A stretch of 64,000 nucleotides of DNA from Planctomycetota bacterium (GCA_021831565.1 JAKBMM010000006.1:1-64000); one strand, 5' to 3'; counted from the first letter of the stretch, positions 43,640 through 52,770 are shown. Notes: generated from the letters alone by a model not told the origin. Numbers and translations: made by a program.

Positions 43640-44968
43640 TCAAGGGAATCTGAGATATTTCCGGTACGGCCGGTTGTTGCGCACCACCACCGCGCGCACC
43701 TCACCGGCGTGCGGCAACAGCGGCAGCAGAACGCCCAGGTTATGCAGGGTATGGAGGGGATAGGGGCCAAGTTGAACCAATACGTCTCCGGGGCGCAGAC
43801 CGGCATTGGCGGCTACGGAATGAGGGGTGATTTCTCTCACCAACAGGCTGCTTTGCACACCCAACTGATATTTCCAGGCTAGCGCCGGGGTCAACTGTTC
43901 CAGCATGGCACCCATGATTTTTTCCGCCTTGAGAACCACCGGCGACGGTGGAATCCTCGAAACCGGGTATTGGCGGGTGACGCCATCGGCAAAACGAACG
44001 CGCACGGTTTTCATCGCCGGCGTAATCTTGAGCAGCGCCGCGTAGGCATCCACCAGCGTAGGCGTGGGCTGGCCGTCGATGGCGATAACCGCCGGTGTTT
44101 TTGTGCCCGCCACGACCACTTTTTCATGCACGTGCGCCGCTCCGGTCATGGTGCGAATGGCGGTGAGTCGCAACGAAATGTTCACATTATTGACATGGGC
44201 CGGGTTCATCAGTTTGGGAATGAGTTCGCACAAACGGTTTACGCCGATGGCGAAACCAATATTCTGCGCATTGCCGCGAATGGCGGTATTGATACCGATG
44301 ACCTGTCCGTATGCGTTCAGCAGCGGTCCGCCGGAATTGCCGGGATTGATGGCCGCGTCGGTTTGAATCAGATTTTTCAGCGGGATGGGATTGTTCGGCT
44401 CATGAATTTCCCGATGAATCGCCGAAACAATGCCGGAACTGACGCTTTGGCTGTAGCCAAAGGGATTGCCCACGGCTATCGCCGGTTCGCCGATCATCAG
44501 ATCCTTCGAGTCTCCCAGGGGAATGGTGGGAAACGTTTGTTTGGCGTCGATCTTGAGAATAGCCAGATCAGCCTCCGGATCGTTGCCGACCAGGTGGGCG
44601 GAAAACTTGCGCCCATCGGAAAGGGTCACGGAAATGGAACGGGCCTGATCGACCACGTGGTTGTTGGTCACCATATAGCCGTCTTTCTGGATGATAAACC
44701 CACTGCCCAGAAAGTCCGCCGGAACCGCCACCACAGGTCCAATACCGATCGGCCCCCAGAACATGTTGCCAAAAGGATTAATCTGCCGCATGACCAGACG
44801 CTTGGCGGTGATACTGACAATGGCGGGACTGCAATGCCGAACGATCTGCACGGTAATCGTATCGCGTAGATTGTTGGGAACCAGATGCGGCCGCCAGGGG
44901 GCGCCCTGGCCCGCGACGGTGGATACAAGAACCAGAATCGCCGTTAGAATGAATGGTTTGGCCCGCAT
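43640..44968 (-). CDS. S1C (DegP/HtrA-like) serine protease with PDZ domain
   Basis: A predicted periplasmic trypsin-fold protease. A signal peptide (MRAKPFILTAILVLVSTVAGQGA) is followed by the protease domain with YMVTNNHVVDQA (catalytic His), DPEADLAILKID (Asp) and TDAAINPGNSGGPLLN (Ser). A C-terminal PDZ-like part contains LLVREITPHSVAANAGLRPGDVLVQLG; the middle (about 265-340) looks like a degenerate second PDZ (VVAGTKTPAVIAIDGQPTPTLVDAYAALL). GGAG lies nine bases before the ATG. At 442 residues it is like DegP/DegQ. A role in envelope protein quality control is inferred from the family. Confidence 0.9.
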   Translation of the reverse strand: MRAKPFILTAILVLVSTVAGQGAPWRPHLVPNNLRDTITVQIVRHCSPAIVSITAKRLVMRQINPFGNMFWGPIGIGPVVAVPADFLGSGFIIQKDGYMVTNNHVVDQARSISVTLSDGRKFSAHLVGNDPEADLAILKIDAKQTFPTIPLGDSKDLMIGEPAIAVGNPFGYSQSVSSGIVSAIHREIHEPNNPIPLKNLIQTDAAINPGNSGGPLLNAYGQVIGINTAIRGNAQNIGFAIGVNRLCELIPKLMNPAHVNNVNISLRLTAIRTMTGAAHVHEKVVVAGTKTPAVIAIDGQPTPTLVDAYAALLKITPAMKTVRVRFADGVTRQYPVSRIPPSPVVLKAEKIMGAMLEQLTPALAWKYQLGVQSSLLVREITPHSVAANAGLRPGDVLVQLGPYPLHTLHNLGVLLPLLPHAGEVRAVVVRNNRPYRKYLRFP

Positions 44969-45276
44969 AATATGGTCTCCAATCGTATAGTTACGTCATT
45001 GATATTGATAACGTATCTCATGGCCCAATACCATAGCGCATCGGCGTGGTAATTTTTTCGGCCGGCCTGCCGGTAGGCAGGGTGAAGTCAAAGAAGTGGC
45101 GCGGTGTCGGGCAGGCCGTCAGAACGCAACATAGATGTTGCCGGTTTCCCCAAGGTCTTTTGAAAAAATTACCATCCTCTGCGGCCACCCCCACCCGGTG
45201 CGGAAGTAAGGAAACTTGGCGGCGGTGGACGGAGCGGCTAAATTAGTCTCTATTAACGCATCCATTGAGATAAATT
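44969..45276. other. intergenic region mostly occupied by a MITE-like element
   Basis: The 308-bp spacer between two divergent genes contains the inverted-repeat element at 45047-45174. The remainder holds no recognisable gene; promoters for the protease and purU genes are expected here but no clear -35/-10 pairs were found. Confidence 0.5.
45047..45174. repeat. 128-bp MITE-like element with 13-bp perfect terminal inverted repeats
   Basis: TGGTAATTTTTTC (45047-45059) and its exact complement GAAAAAATTACCA (45162-45174) bound an internal region holding two palindromes: CCTGCCGGTAGGCAGG (45066-45081) and GCAACATAGATGTTGC (45126-45141). Relatives of both inner palindromes also lie together at 7408-7463. 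No ORF is inside. A target-site duplication was not evident. Confidence 0.55.
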
Positions 45277-46206
45277 ATGGAACATGACATGCGGAATACC
45301 GGAGAGAACCCGGGAAAAATATTGGCGGTCATATCCGTCCAGGGACGGGACCAGAAAGGCGTGGTGGCCAGATTCGCCACTTATATGGCGGCCAATGGCA
45401 TCAACATTGAAGACACCGAACAGCGGGTGGTGCGGGGCGTGTTCGTGATGGACATGCTGGTGGACCTGCGGGAGATGACCTTCTCCCTGGACCAACTCAT
45501 CACCGGTCTGCTGGACGTGGGCCGGCAGCTGGGCATGGAGGTTCGCATCACGCTGCAACAGGCCCGCAAACCCCGGCGCGTGGTTATTCTGGTCAGCCGG
45601 GAGCCGCACTGTCTGAACTCGCTGCTGGAGATGATGCAACACGGGCAAGTCAACGGCGGAATCACCGCTATTCTCGCCAACCATCCGACGCTGGAACCGG
45701 CGGCCCAGGCGGCGGGTATACCTTTCTTTTATCAGGCGTCCGGGCCGGATCCGGCGCGGAAACAGGCGCATATCCAGTGGCTGGAGGAAAAGCTCGGCGC
45801 GCTGACGCCGGACTTGATCGTGTTGGCGCGGTACATGCAGATTCTTCCCCCGTCGATCGTGCGGTCCTACCGCTGGAAAATCATTAACATCCATCCATCT
45901 CTTTTGCCGCACTTTCCCGGCGCCAATCCCTACCGGCAGGCGTTTGAAAGCGGCGTGCGCGTAACTGGTTGCACCGCCCATTTTGTGACTGAGGCGCTGG
46001 ATGAAGGACCGGTCATTATCCAGGACGTGTTTCACATCAACGTAGGCGTGGACACGGCCCACGACGTGCGCCAACGCGGACTGGAGCTGGAAGCCCAGAC
46101 TCTGGTCAAGGCGGTAAAATTCTTCTTGAACGAAGAGCTGGTGGTGGTGGAAGACAAGGTGGTCTTCAAGCCGGGAATCAGCGGCTTCGCCCGTGCGGCG
46201 GATTAA
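45277..46206 (+). CDS. purU: formyltetrahydrofolate deformylase
   Basis: PurU hydrolyses 10-formyl-THF to formate and THF. An N-terminal ACT domain (residues about 13-90: ILAVISVQGRDQKGVVARFATYMAANGINIEDTEQ) precedes a formyltransferase-fold domain: RRVVILVSREPHCLNSLLEMMQHG, LIVLARYMQIL, IINIHPSLLPHFPGANPYRQAFESGVRVTGCTAHFVTEALDEGPVIIQD. The HPSLLP and late Asp are the catalytic positions. Length (309) is slightly longer than the usual 280. ATGs at 45277, 45289 or near 45291 are possible; no strong Shine-Dalgarno is seen. It stands alone. Confidence 0.92.
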   Translation: MEHDMRNTGENPGKILAVISVQGRDQKGVVARFATYMAANGINIEDTEQRVVRGVFVMDMLVDLREMTFSLDQLITGLLDVGRQLGMEVRITLQQARKPRRVVILVSREPHCLNSLLEMMQHGQVNGGITAILANHPTLEPAAQAAGIPFFYQASGPDPARKQAHIQWLEEKLGALTPDLIVLARYMQILPPSIVRSYRWKIINIHPSLLPHFPGANPYRQAFESGVRVTGCTAHFVTEALDEGPVIIQDVFHINVGVDTAHDVRQRGLELEAQTLVKAVKFFLNEELVVVEDKVVFKPGISGFARAAD

Positions 46207-46210
46207 ATAG

Positions 46211-46265
46211 AAAACAAAAACGGCTCGCCCGTATCCCAAAACGTCGGGGGGAGGGGGGCGAGCCG
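46211..46265 (-). terminator. intrinsic terminator of the pseudopilin gene
   Basis: On the minus strand a 10-bp stem, CGGCTCGCCC/GGGCGAGCCG (46265-46256 and 46230-46221), is followed by TTTTTGTTTT (46220-46211). It begins 35 bases after the pseudopilin stop codon and lies directly after the purU stop on the other strand. Confidence 0.8.
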
Positions 46266-46299
46266 CAAGGTTTACATTGTCGGACAACGCGTCGGGAGG

Positions 46300-47247
46300 T
46301 TACCAGGCGCCCGTCGCAACATCACGCACGGGGGCCATGACCACGTCGAACGGCGGCACCGTGGGTAGATTGCTCGGCGCTGTCGCGGCGGCGCCGGTCG
46401 TAAGCACGGTTCCTCCGCCAGTGGTGCCCGTGGCGCCAAAGGTGAAGATGTTGTCCTGATTCTGGCCGACATAGGGATCCGATACCCAAGTCACGTGATC
46501 GTCGCCGAAGCCCACATTCTGGCCGGCGCCGTTGTGATTACCCGAGTTGTAGATGTACGGGCCGTAGGTGTTGGTCAGAGCCTGGGTCGGATCGCGCTTG
46601 GCGTTGCCCAACGCGGCCGTATCCTTGGTCGGAGCCATGTCGCTCACCAGCGGCAGGTCGCTCGTGGCGTTGTTGGTGTTCCACCATCCGCCGACTTCCG
46701 AGGTGCCGTTGACATAGTTCCACGGAAACGCGATCGAGTAGCTTTCACCCTGGCCGGTGTTGGATACCGCGCCGTTGACCATGCCGAAGTTCGAGTAGTA
46801 GTCATTGTTGACGTCGAACTCCGCGGACGGCTGGTTGGCGATCGGGTCCGACGGGCAGATAAAGCTCTTGGGCGTAATCTGGCCCTGGAGAACCATCAGC
46901 CACATGCACGCCAGGGGCGATCCCCGCTGGTACGGCGTGGCGTATATGGAGTTGACCACCGCCGCCGCGCTGGTGTTGGCGCCGTTGGTCGGCGTTCCCG
47001 GATCGTTCTGATACGTCGTGCTGTTGGGCGTGACCACCGTGGGAAACTGGCTGTTGTTGCTCTGGGCGTAGATGGTCATCGATTGAATGATGCTGCGGAT
47101 GTTCGCGGAGCACACCGCCCGGTTCGCCAGTTCCTTGGCCTTGGCCAGACTCGGCAGCAGGATGGCGATCAACAACGCGATAATGGAGATCACCACCAGC
47201 AATTCGATAAGTGTAAAACCGTACCTACCTATGCGACGCTTCCTCAT
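46300..47247 (-). CDS. prepilin-type N-terminal cleavage/methylation protein (type II pseudopilin-like)
   Basis: The start MRKRRIGRYG|FTLIELLVVISIIALLIAILLPSL is a classic class III prepilin signal with the FTLIE motif, cleaved after Gly by a prepilin peptidase. The C-terminal part has the planctomycete-type block GNHNGAGQNVGFGDDHVTWVSDPYVGQNQDNIFT. The middle is rich in Asn, Ser and Thr. Length is 315 residues. GGAGGA lies seven bases before the ATG. It has a strong dedicated terminator and no secretion-system genes beside it; such proteins occur in many copies in planctomycete genomes and their individual roles are mostly unknown. Confidence 0.88.
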   Translation of the reverse strand: MRKRRIGRYGFTLIELLVVISIIALLIAILLPSLAKAKELANRAVCSANIRSIIQSMTIYAQSNNSQFPTVVTPNSTTYQNDPGTPTNGANTSAAAVVNSIYATPYQRGSPLACMWLMVLQGQITPKSFICPSDPIANQPSAEFDVNNDYYSNFGMVNGAVSNTGQGESYSIAFPWNYVNGTSEVGGWWNTNNATSDLPLVSDMAPTKDTAALGNAKRDPTQALTNTYGPYIYNSGNHNGAGQNVGFGDDHVTWVSDPYVGQNQDNIFTFGATGTTGGGTVLTTGAAATAPSNLPTVPPFDVVMAPVRDVATGAW

Positions 47248-48114
47248 GGGAACGTCCTCCAAACAAAATGCCGGGCTGCGATCGCCTCGTTTAGTCACGG
47301 GCTTTATCTCGCCCGCGGCCGATCCGGGAGAGCCGCGCTGGCGGACGCACCGGATCCGCCCGCCGAAGTCCGAACGACATCGTTCGGAAAAATGCTTCGA
47401 AAGGCCTGGATTGCACGCCTTATTCCACTTTTTCGGGGCGGGTTTCCGATCCGTCGTTTACCCACGCCAATGTGTATCGGACAAAGGACGGCGAAAGATA
47501 AATGAATATGGTTATGGACGAAAAAACCCTCCCGCTGCAGCGGGCGGCGAAAGTCCACAACGTCCCGCGCACCGTGTCGCGGTTCTGATAATCCGGCGGC
47601 TGGCCGTTGGTATTTCGCCAGGCGTTCCGCCCGCGCGGATCGTGCCCTTCTTATCGGTCATGAGGCAGCGCCTGTTTCCTGAAAAATTCCGAAAAATTCC
47701 GGGTTTGACAACGCGGGCGGCGCGGCGTATCTTGAGCGCTGTTCGATGCGGGCGCGAGCAATCGCCAAAGAGTCCGCGGTGCGGTCCTCGTCGCGGGAAA
47801 AATCCCCAAGCGCGGCTTTTTCCCGGTGGCGATGCGGCTGGTTTAGGCGCCGCGGCTTTATCTGACAGCAGGATGCTTGAAACTTAAACAGAAGACGTAT
47901 GATCGTGACAACGTTCGTTTACCCAACAACTTGTTTTGCGACCGGCGGTGCAGTCGCCGCGCGGTCTTCGTCGGACTCCAACGCTCGGTAAGCAGGACGC
48001 GGCCCCATCCCTTGTGCGTATTGTTGACATCCTGAACCAAGGCGCAAGTCGCCGACGTGGATGCGGGGATATGTTGCGCCCGCGGCGCGCCGCCGGAAGG
48101 AGGATCACGTCCAA
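47248..48114. other. long region upstream of dnaA without a supported gene
   Basis: About 870 bp. Open frames here look non-coding: shifting composition, no ribosome-binding sites, no recognised domains. A TTGACA-17-TATCTT promoter occurs at 47705-47733. A short plus-strand frame near 47502-47587 reads TLPLQRAAKVHNVPRTVSRF and resembles a broken helix-turn-helix segment, but this is weak. No clear TTATCCACA-type DnaA boxes were found, so an origin here is not supported. Confidence 0.45.
47705..47733 (+). promoter_or_regulatory. strong candidate promoter, possibly for dnaA
   Basis: Perfect TTGACA (47705-47710), 17-base spacer, TATCTT (47728-47733). If it drives dnaA, the leader is about 375 bases long. 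Confidence 0.5.
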
Positions 48115-49503
48115 ATGGTTACGCTTGACGCCGCCGGCCATGCCAAGGCCATCTGGGAGGAAATGCTCGTCTATATCCAGCGCTTCCAATCCGCGCTGGT
48201 TCGACAGTGGTTTACGGATCTCAAGCCGGTGGAGTTGTCCGCCGGTGTATTGACCATTCGCTGCAATACCTCCATTCAGCAGCAATATTTGGCGATCAAG
48301 TGCCGGGAGGTGTTCAACGAAGCCGCCCAGGCGGTGACCAGCAAACTCATCAGCGTGAATTTCACCTGTGCCGGGGCGGCTGGAGGCGAGTGCCATGCGA
48401 ACATTTATAACGACGTGATTCTCTCGCCCGATTATGTCTTTGAGAACTTTGTGGTCGGTCCGACGAACAATCTTGCTTATGTTTCGTGTCTGGCGGTGGT
48501 CGAACGGCCGGGAAAAACCTACAACCCCCTGTTCATTCACGGCGCGCCGGGGCTGGGCAAAACGCACCTGCTCCAGGCCACCTCGCAGGGATTGCTCGCG
48601 CGCCAGTCGGACACCCGTATTCTCTATATTTCCTGCGATCACTTCATCAACCATTTCATGGAATGTGTCCAGTCCGGCAACATGAGCCGGTTCCGCAATC
48701 TGTATCGGCACAACATCGACGTTCTGGTGGTGGACGACATCCATTTTCTGGCCGGGCGCGAGCGCTCGCAGGAGGAGTTCTTTCACACTTTCAACGCCCT
48801 GTTTCAGCAGAGCCGGCAGATTATTCTCAGCAGCGACAGCCAGCCTTCGGAAATTCCGGAAATGGCCGAACGGTTGGTGTCGCGTTTTTCCAACGGCATG
48901 CTCGCCCGCATTGAGCGCCCCACTTTTGAAACCCGGTTGGTAATCGTGCAGAAAAAGGCTTCTCTTCGGGGAGTCGTGCTGCCGAACGAGGTGGCGGCGT
49001 ATGTCGCCCGGCGATTCGAAAACAACATTCGCGAGTTGGAAGGCGCGATTACCAAGCTCCAGGGCTATGCCATGCTCAACGGTGGAAAATACGATCTGGA
49101 CATGGCCAAAATAGCGCTCGGCGACATGCTGGCGCCCTCCGAACGGGTCACGAGCATCCAGCAGATCATCGGGCAGGTCACGCGTTTTTACAATGTCCGC
49201 CTGCCGGATCTGCAAAGCAAGAAACGGCATCAGTCCATCACGCTGCCACGCCATGTGTGCATGTATCTGGCGCGCAAGTTCACTGCCCATTCGCTGGAGG
49301 AAATCGGCGGCTTTTTTGGCGGGCGCGACCATACCACCGTGATGCACGCCGTACGAACCGTGGAGGAATATCGCCGCCGCGACCCCGCCATTGCCAGCCA
49401 CCTCGACCAGATCGAGGCGAATCTGCAAATGGATCCGATCCGGTCCCGGCCGGCCTTGCATTCCACCGACCGCTCTCCGGCGGCCGGTCACTCGCAATCA
49501 TGA
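48115..49503 (+). CDS. dnaA: chromosomal replication initiator protein
   Basis: DnaA binds and opens the replication origin. Domain I occupies the start (AKAIWEEMLVYIQRFQ...VRQWFTDLKPVEL). The AAA+ domain (about 105-320) has FIHGAPGLGKTHLLQA (Walker A) and VLVVDDIHFLAGRERSQEEFFHTFNAL (Walker B). Domain IV carries the DNA-binding signature HSLEEIGGFFGGRDHTTVMHAVRTVEE. Length is 462. An unusually strong AAGGAGG Shine-Dalgarno lies 11-12 bases before ATG 48115. Domain II is short. dnaN and gyrB, the common neighbours, are absent; a flippase-like gene converges on its 3' end. Confidence 0.95.
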   Translation: MVTLDAAGHAKAIWEEMLVYIQRFQSALVRQWFTDLKPVELSAGVLTIRCNTSIQQQYLAIKCREVFNEAAQAVTSKLISVNFTCAGAAGGECHANIYNDVILSPDYVFENFVVGPTNNLAYVSCLAVVERPGKTYNPLFIHGAPGLGKTHLLQATSQGLLARQSDTRILYISCDHFINHFMECVQSGNMSRFRNLYRHNIDVLVVDDIHFLAGRERSQEEFFHTFNALFQQSRQIILSSDSQPSEIPEMAERLVSRFSNGMLARIERPTFETRLVIVQKKASLRGVVLPNEVAAYVARRFENNIRELEGAITKLQGYAMLNGGKYDLDMAKIALGDMLAPSERVTSIQQIIGQVTRFYNVRLPDLQSKKRHQSITLPRHVCMYLARKFTAHSLEEIGGFFGGRDHTTVMHAVRTVEEYRRRDPAIASHLDQIEANLQMDPIRSRPALHSTDRSPAAGHSQS

Positions 49504-49510
49504 GCTCAAT

Positions 49511-49531
49511 GCCTGTCCGAATAGGCTCTTA
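49511..49531. repeat. TAAGAGCC-type palindrome, copy 2
   Basis: GCCT...AGGC followed by TCTTA, lying in the 25-bp gap between the convergent dnaA and flippase-like genes and overlapping the latter's stop. Confidence 0.5.
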
Positions 49532-50494
49532 CAGGGGTATGCCGCCGGGATCGGAGGCCGCGGTGGCCGGCGCGTGTTTGGAGGTTAAGCGGGCGTTGAT
49601 CGCTCCCCCCAGGCCGGCAAGGGTCAACTCCACCATAATCTGAAAAACCCGCGGAAGAGCGACCACCGCCACAACAATGGCGGGCGAACTGACCAGCGGG
49701 GCCAAAAACAACGCCTGTACCGCTTCCCGCACGCCCAGCCCGCCGGGAAGAAGACTGAACATTCCCAGGCTTACCGAAAGAGCAAAGACGCCGCAGAGCC
49801 GCGGCCAGTCGTAAAGCGCGATCGGCTGCATGGCGCGTACCGACGCCCACAGGGCCAGGCCGCCGAATATCCAGCAGGGTAGAAACATGATGACCGCGCC
49901 GACCATGTGGGCAAGACGGAAACGTCGGCCGGGCGCAATCGGCCCGCGTTTGATCGATTTAAGAGCCATGTTGAGCAGAGGGAAAAACACGCGCGGATGA
50001 AAAACGCCCAGCAGCAGCAGGATCAGCAGCGCGCAAAGTCCGAGGTATAGAGGATGATCTCGCGCCACCACCAGCAGCGCCACCGCGCCGACCAGAGCGC
50101 CGGAAAGCGTGTACATGGCGTTTTCCAGCAGAGTGGAAAGCACACAGGTTTCACGCGACATGCCGGCCCGATGGGTTCGGTCCACGCGCATCAAGACCAG
50201 GAACACCTTGCCCGGCGCATATTTGCCCGCCTGGCTGAACGTGTACGCGCCCAGCAGAGGAACCGTCGGACTGCGGTCTCCCATGCGCCGCGCCAGCCAT
50301 AACCAGGTCAGGGCGCCGGCGGTCATGATTCCCAGGAACGCCAGGGGAATCAACGGTTCGAATCGCCAGTCGAGTCGAAGATGTTGCAATCCCACGTTAT
50401 GCCAGGCGCTGGCGAGCTTGACCCCGACGAACGCAAAAATCGCCGCCATGACCGCCAGCTTGATCATCCATATGATGTTTTTTTTCATCAACAT
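49529..50494 (-). CDS. lysylphosphatidylglycerol synthase TM-domain (UPF0104/YbhN-like) membrane protein
   Basis: An integral membrane protein with about eight helices, of the family formed by the membrane part of MprF and by stand-alone UPF0104 proteins. Typical segments are LLGAYTFSQAGKYAPGKVFLVLMRVDR, LSTLLENAMYTLSGALVGAVALLV and MFSLLPGGLGVREAVQALFLAPLV, the last resembling the PGGLGxxE loop of the family. Length is 321. A lipid flippase-like role is inferred. Tandem starts (ATG 50494 or 50488) are possible. It converges on dnaA, with a dispersed palindrome in the gap. Confidence 0.85.
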   Translation of the reverse strand: MLMKKNIIWMIKLAVMAAIFAFVGVKLASAWHNVGLQHLRLDWRFEPLIPLAFLGIMTAGALTWLWLARRMGDRSPTVPLLGAYTFSQAGKYAPGKVFLVLMRVDRTHRAGMSRETCVLSTLLENAMYTLSGALVGAVALLVVARDHPLYLGLCALLILLLLGVFHPRVFFPLLNMALKSIKRGPIAPGRRFRLAHMVGAVIMFLPCWIFGGLALWASVRAMQPIALYDWPRLCGVFALSVSLGMFSLLPGGLGVREAVQALFLAPLVSSPAIVVAVVALPRVFQIMVELTLAGLGGAINARLTSKHAPATAASDPGGIPL

Positions 50495-50713
50495 CAGGCT
50501 CGGTTCGCAACGGAACTAAAATCCCGGCGGAGTAACCCCCGGCGCACGGGGAGGAACGCATGACCATACGCGTCACGGACAAGACCATTCTAACAACGAA
50601 CGGACCGCAGCGTATCCCAGGCTTGTCTGAAAAACGGCGACGGGAGGTTCTTTTGCCTGGAGAACCGCCTTGGTTTACACTGTTCCTGCGTAACGTACAA
50701 GGCGAATCCAAGC

Positions 50714-51577
50714 ATGAGCAAAATGGTCTGGATAGACGGCCGCTTGACGCCGCGGGATCAAGCGCGAATCAGCGTGTTCGATCATGGGCTTCTCTATGGC
50801 GACGGCGTATTCGAAGGACTGCGGCAGTACAATGGGCGGGTGTTTCGCCAGGAGGCGCATCTGCATCGGTTATTCGCCTCGGCGCACGCGATTCGTCTGG
50901 AGATACCGCTCAATCGCCAAGAGCTTTCGCGGGCCATTGACCAGACGATCGCCGCCAATGCTCTCACGGAATGTTATGTCCGCCTGATCGTGACGCGGGG
51001 TGTCGGCGCGCTGGGCGTTTCGCCGGCCAAGTGCGACAAACCATCCGTTATTATTATTGCGGACGGCATAGAACTTTATCCGCCGGAAACTTACCGATCG
51101 GGTCTGGAAATAATCACCGCCAGCACCATTCGCACTCCGCCGGCGGCGCTTTCTCCGAAGATTAAGAGCCTGAATTATCTCAACAACATTCTGGGCAAAT
51201 GGGAAGCCATCGATGCGGGTGTACCGGAAGCGGTGATGCTCAATCATCTCGGCTACGTGTGTGAATGCACCGCGGTCAACATCTTCATCGTTTGCGGCGG
51301 AGAACTGGTAACTCCGCCGGAGGAAAGTGGGATTCTGCTCGGAGTCACCCGCGGCGTGGTTCTTGAACTGGCCGGCGCGTGCGGACTGCCCGCGCGGGAA
51401 AGAAACCTGACCCGCTACGATCTATACAATGCGGATGAATGTTTCCTGACCGGCACGGGCGCGGAAGTGGCGCCGGTCATTGGCATCGATCGACGGATCA
51501 TCGGTAACGGCGCCGTCGGACCTATCACGAAAAAACTCATGGCTATGTTCCACGAGTATGTACGCCGCGCCTCATAA
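50714..51577 (+). CDS. ilvE: branched-chain amino acid aminotransferase
   Basis: This class IV PLP aminotransferase transfers amino groups between glutamate and branched 2-oxo acids. MVWIDGRLTPRDQARISVFDHGLLYGDGVFEGLRQYNG is the typical N-terminus; SPKIKSLNYLNNILGKWEAIDAG carries the PLP Lys; EAVMLNHLGYVCECTAVNIFIV and GILLGVTRGVVLELA follow, and ADECFLTGTGAEVAPV is the late family block. Length is 287. AAGGCGAA precedes the ATG. The stop TAA is the first part of a dispersed palindrome, and an intrinsic terminator follows. A D-amino-acid aminotransferase role cannot be wholly excluded. Confidence 0.92.
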   Translation: MSKMVWIDGRLTPRDQARISVFDHGLLYGDGVFEGLRQYNGRVFRQEAHLHRLFASAHAIRLEIPLNRQELSRAIDQTIAANALTECYVRLIVTRGVGALGVSPAKCDKPSVIIIADGIELYPPETYRSGLEIITASTIRTPPAALSPKIKSLNYLNNILGKWEAIDAGVPEAVMLNHLGYVCECTAVNIFIVCGGELVTPPEESGILLGVTRGVVLELAGACGLPARERNLTRYDLYNADECFLTGTGAEVAPVIGIDRRIIGNGAVGPITKKLMAMFHEYVRRAS

Positions 51578-51599
51578 GAGCATATCGAATAGGCGCTCA
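51575..51599. repeat. TAAGAGCC-type palindrome, copy 3
   Basis: TAAGAGCATATCGAATAGG then CGCTC: an imperfect inverted repeat whose TAA is the ilvE stop codon. Confidence 0.55.
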
Positions 51600-51992
51600 G
51601 GGTAAACGATTACCCCGAAGCGGGGTTTTATAGATCCCTAAATTCATTTTTCGAATAGTAGAATATGGGACGTTGCCGTACCCAGCAAGAATGAAAATGG
51701 CCCTAAGGCTCAAACTTGGGGCATTCAACGCTCAGGCATTGGGCTTCTTCCCTGTGCACGCCTGAACCCCAACCCCCGCAGGCTATTTTTGAGGCAGATT
51801 GTAACGCAAAGACGAAATAGTATTGCCGTCTCCAGTTTTTACTGGACTTTTTTCTTCTTTCTGTACGAATATCAATGTAAAGGAACTGCCACCAGAGATT
51901 CCTTGATCCTGCTTGGAACTTGGAACCGCTGGTGTGTGGGTTTCTTGACACCTCGTTCGCAAAACGAACGCAAGCAAAGGAGTGCAGCGACT
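51578..51992. other. ilvE-fliW intergenic region
   Basis: About 415 bp. The first 55 bases hold a palindrome copy and an intrinsic terminator. The rest has no recognised gene or promoter; it presumably contains the fliW promoter. AAAGGAG near the end is the fliW ribosome-binding site. Confidence 0.45.
51612..51631 (+). terminator. intrinsic terminator after ilvE
   Basis: ACCCCG-AAG-CGGGGT followed by TTTAT, 35 bases after the ilvE stop. Confidence 0.7.
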
Positions 51993-52631
51993 ATGGTTAT
52001 TCGTACCAGGGCATTCGGGTCCGTTGAATTGGCGGCCGACCAGGTGGTTTTGTTCTACGGAGAATTGGCCGGTTGCCGACAATATCAGCCGTTTGCTCTG
52101 CTGGAGGACAAACCGCGCCATTTGACGTTGCTGATGAGCCTTGAAGATACGGACAATGCTTTACGATTGGTGGATGCCGCAACCTGTTGGCCGGAGTATA
52201 TCATTCCCAGGTGCCACCCGACATTCAAACGACTCCGCGCGAACTCGGATCGCAACTTGTGTGTTTTTTTTGCATTGGAGGAAGACGGCCAGAATTTAAT
52301 CGCAAATATGAATCAGCCGATTTTAGTCGATTTCCGAGCCGGCATCGGTTTGCGGTTATCGACAAGCGACGCGGCACTATCGCTGGCCGCCAGTCGCGAA
52401 TGGATGGAGATTTTACCCGCGCGGGAATTTTCCGCGGCGGATACGGCCGTAAACCCCGCACAGTCGCCGATGGGGTTGCATAACCGCAACGAGATCGCTC
52501 CCCATGTCTCAACATCAGGCGGGAGCGTTTCTCCCGCTGTCGCACTGCGGCGGGGACTCAGGCGTCTCCAGGAAAAGAAAAGACCGTACGATGCGGAAGC
52601 GGCCGGCGATCCGCAGCTACTCAAAGCGTAA
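51993..52631 (+). CDS. fliW: FliW-like CsrA antagonist
   Basis: FliW binds CsrA and frees its mRNA targets; classically it couples flagellin level to translation. The N-terminal 140 residues follow the FliW pattern: TRAFGSVELAADQVVLFYGELAGCRQYQPFALLED, LMSLEDTDNALRLVDAATCWPEY, then CVFFALEEDGQNLIANMNQPILVDFRAGIGLRL. The C-terminal 60 residues are an unusual low-complexity extension. AGGAG precedes ATG 51993. The assignment is supported by csrA lying 180 bp downstream, the usual pairing. No flagellin or other flagellar gene is in the window. Confidence 0.78.
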   Translation: MVIRTRAFGSVELAADQVVLFYGELAGCRQYQPFALLEDKPRHLTLLMSLEDTDNALRLVDAATCWPEYIIPRCHPTFKRLRANSDRNLCVFFALEEDGQNLIANMNQPILVDFRAGIGLRLSTSDAALSLAASREWMEILPAREFSAADTAVNPAQSPMGLHNRNEIAPHVSTSGGSVSPAVALRRGLRRLQEKKRPYDAEAAGDPQLLKA

Positions 52632-52770
52632 GGCTAAGGTATCGGACGATATTTGCCGGAACCGGAATAGACCGCAACACCGGCGCCTCAGGGCGCCATT
52701 GCCGCCTAGAATAAAGCGGGGCAAATTGATTTCGCCGCTTTAGTTTATGCGAGGTTATCAGGTGGTTCTG

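Noticed and set aside
47087-47887. 266-codon plus-strand frame overlapping the pseudopilin start
   Set aside because: It is antisense to the pseudopilin in its first part and then Arg/Pro-rich without any domain or start signal; judged non-coding.
47248-48114. oriC upstream of dnaA
   Set aside because: No cluster of TTATCCACA-like boxes or AT-rich unwinding repeats could be recognised, and dnaN is not adjacent.
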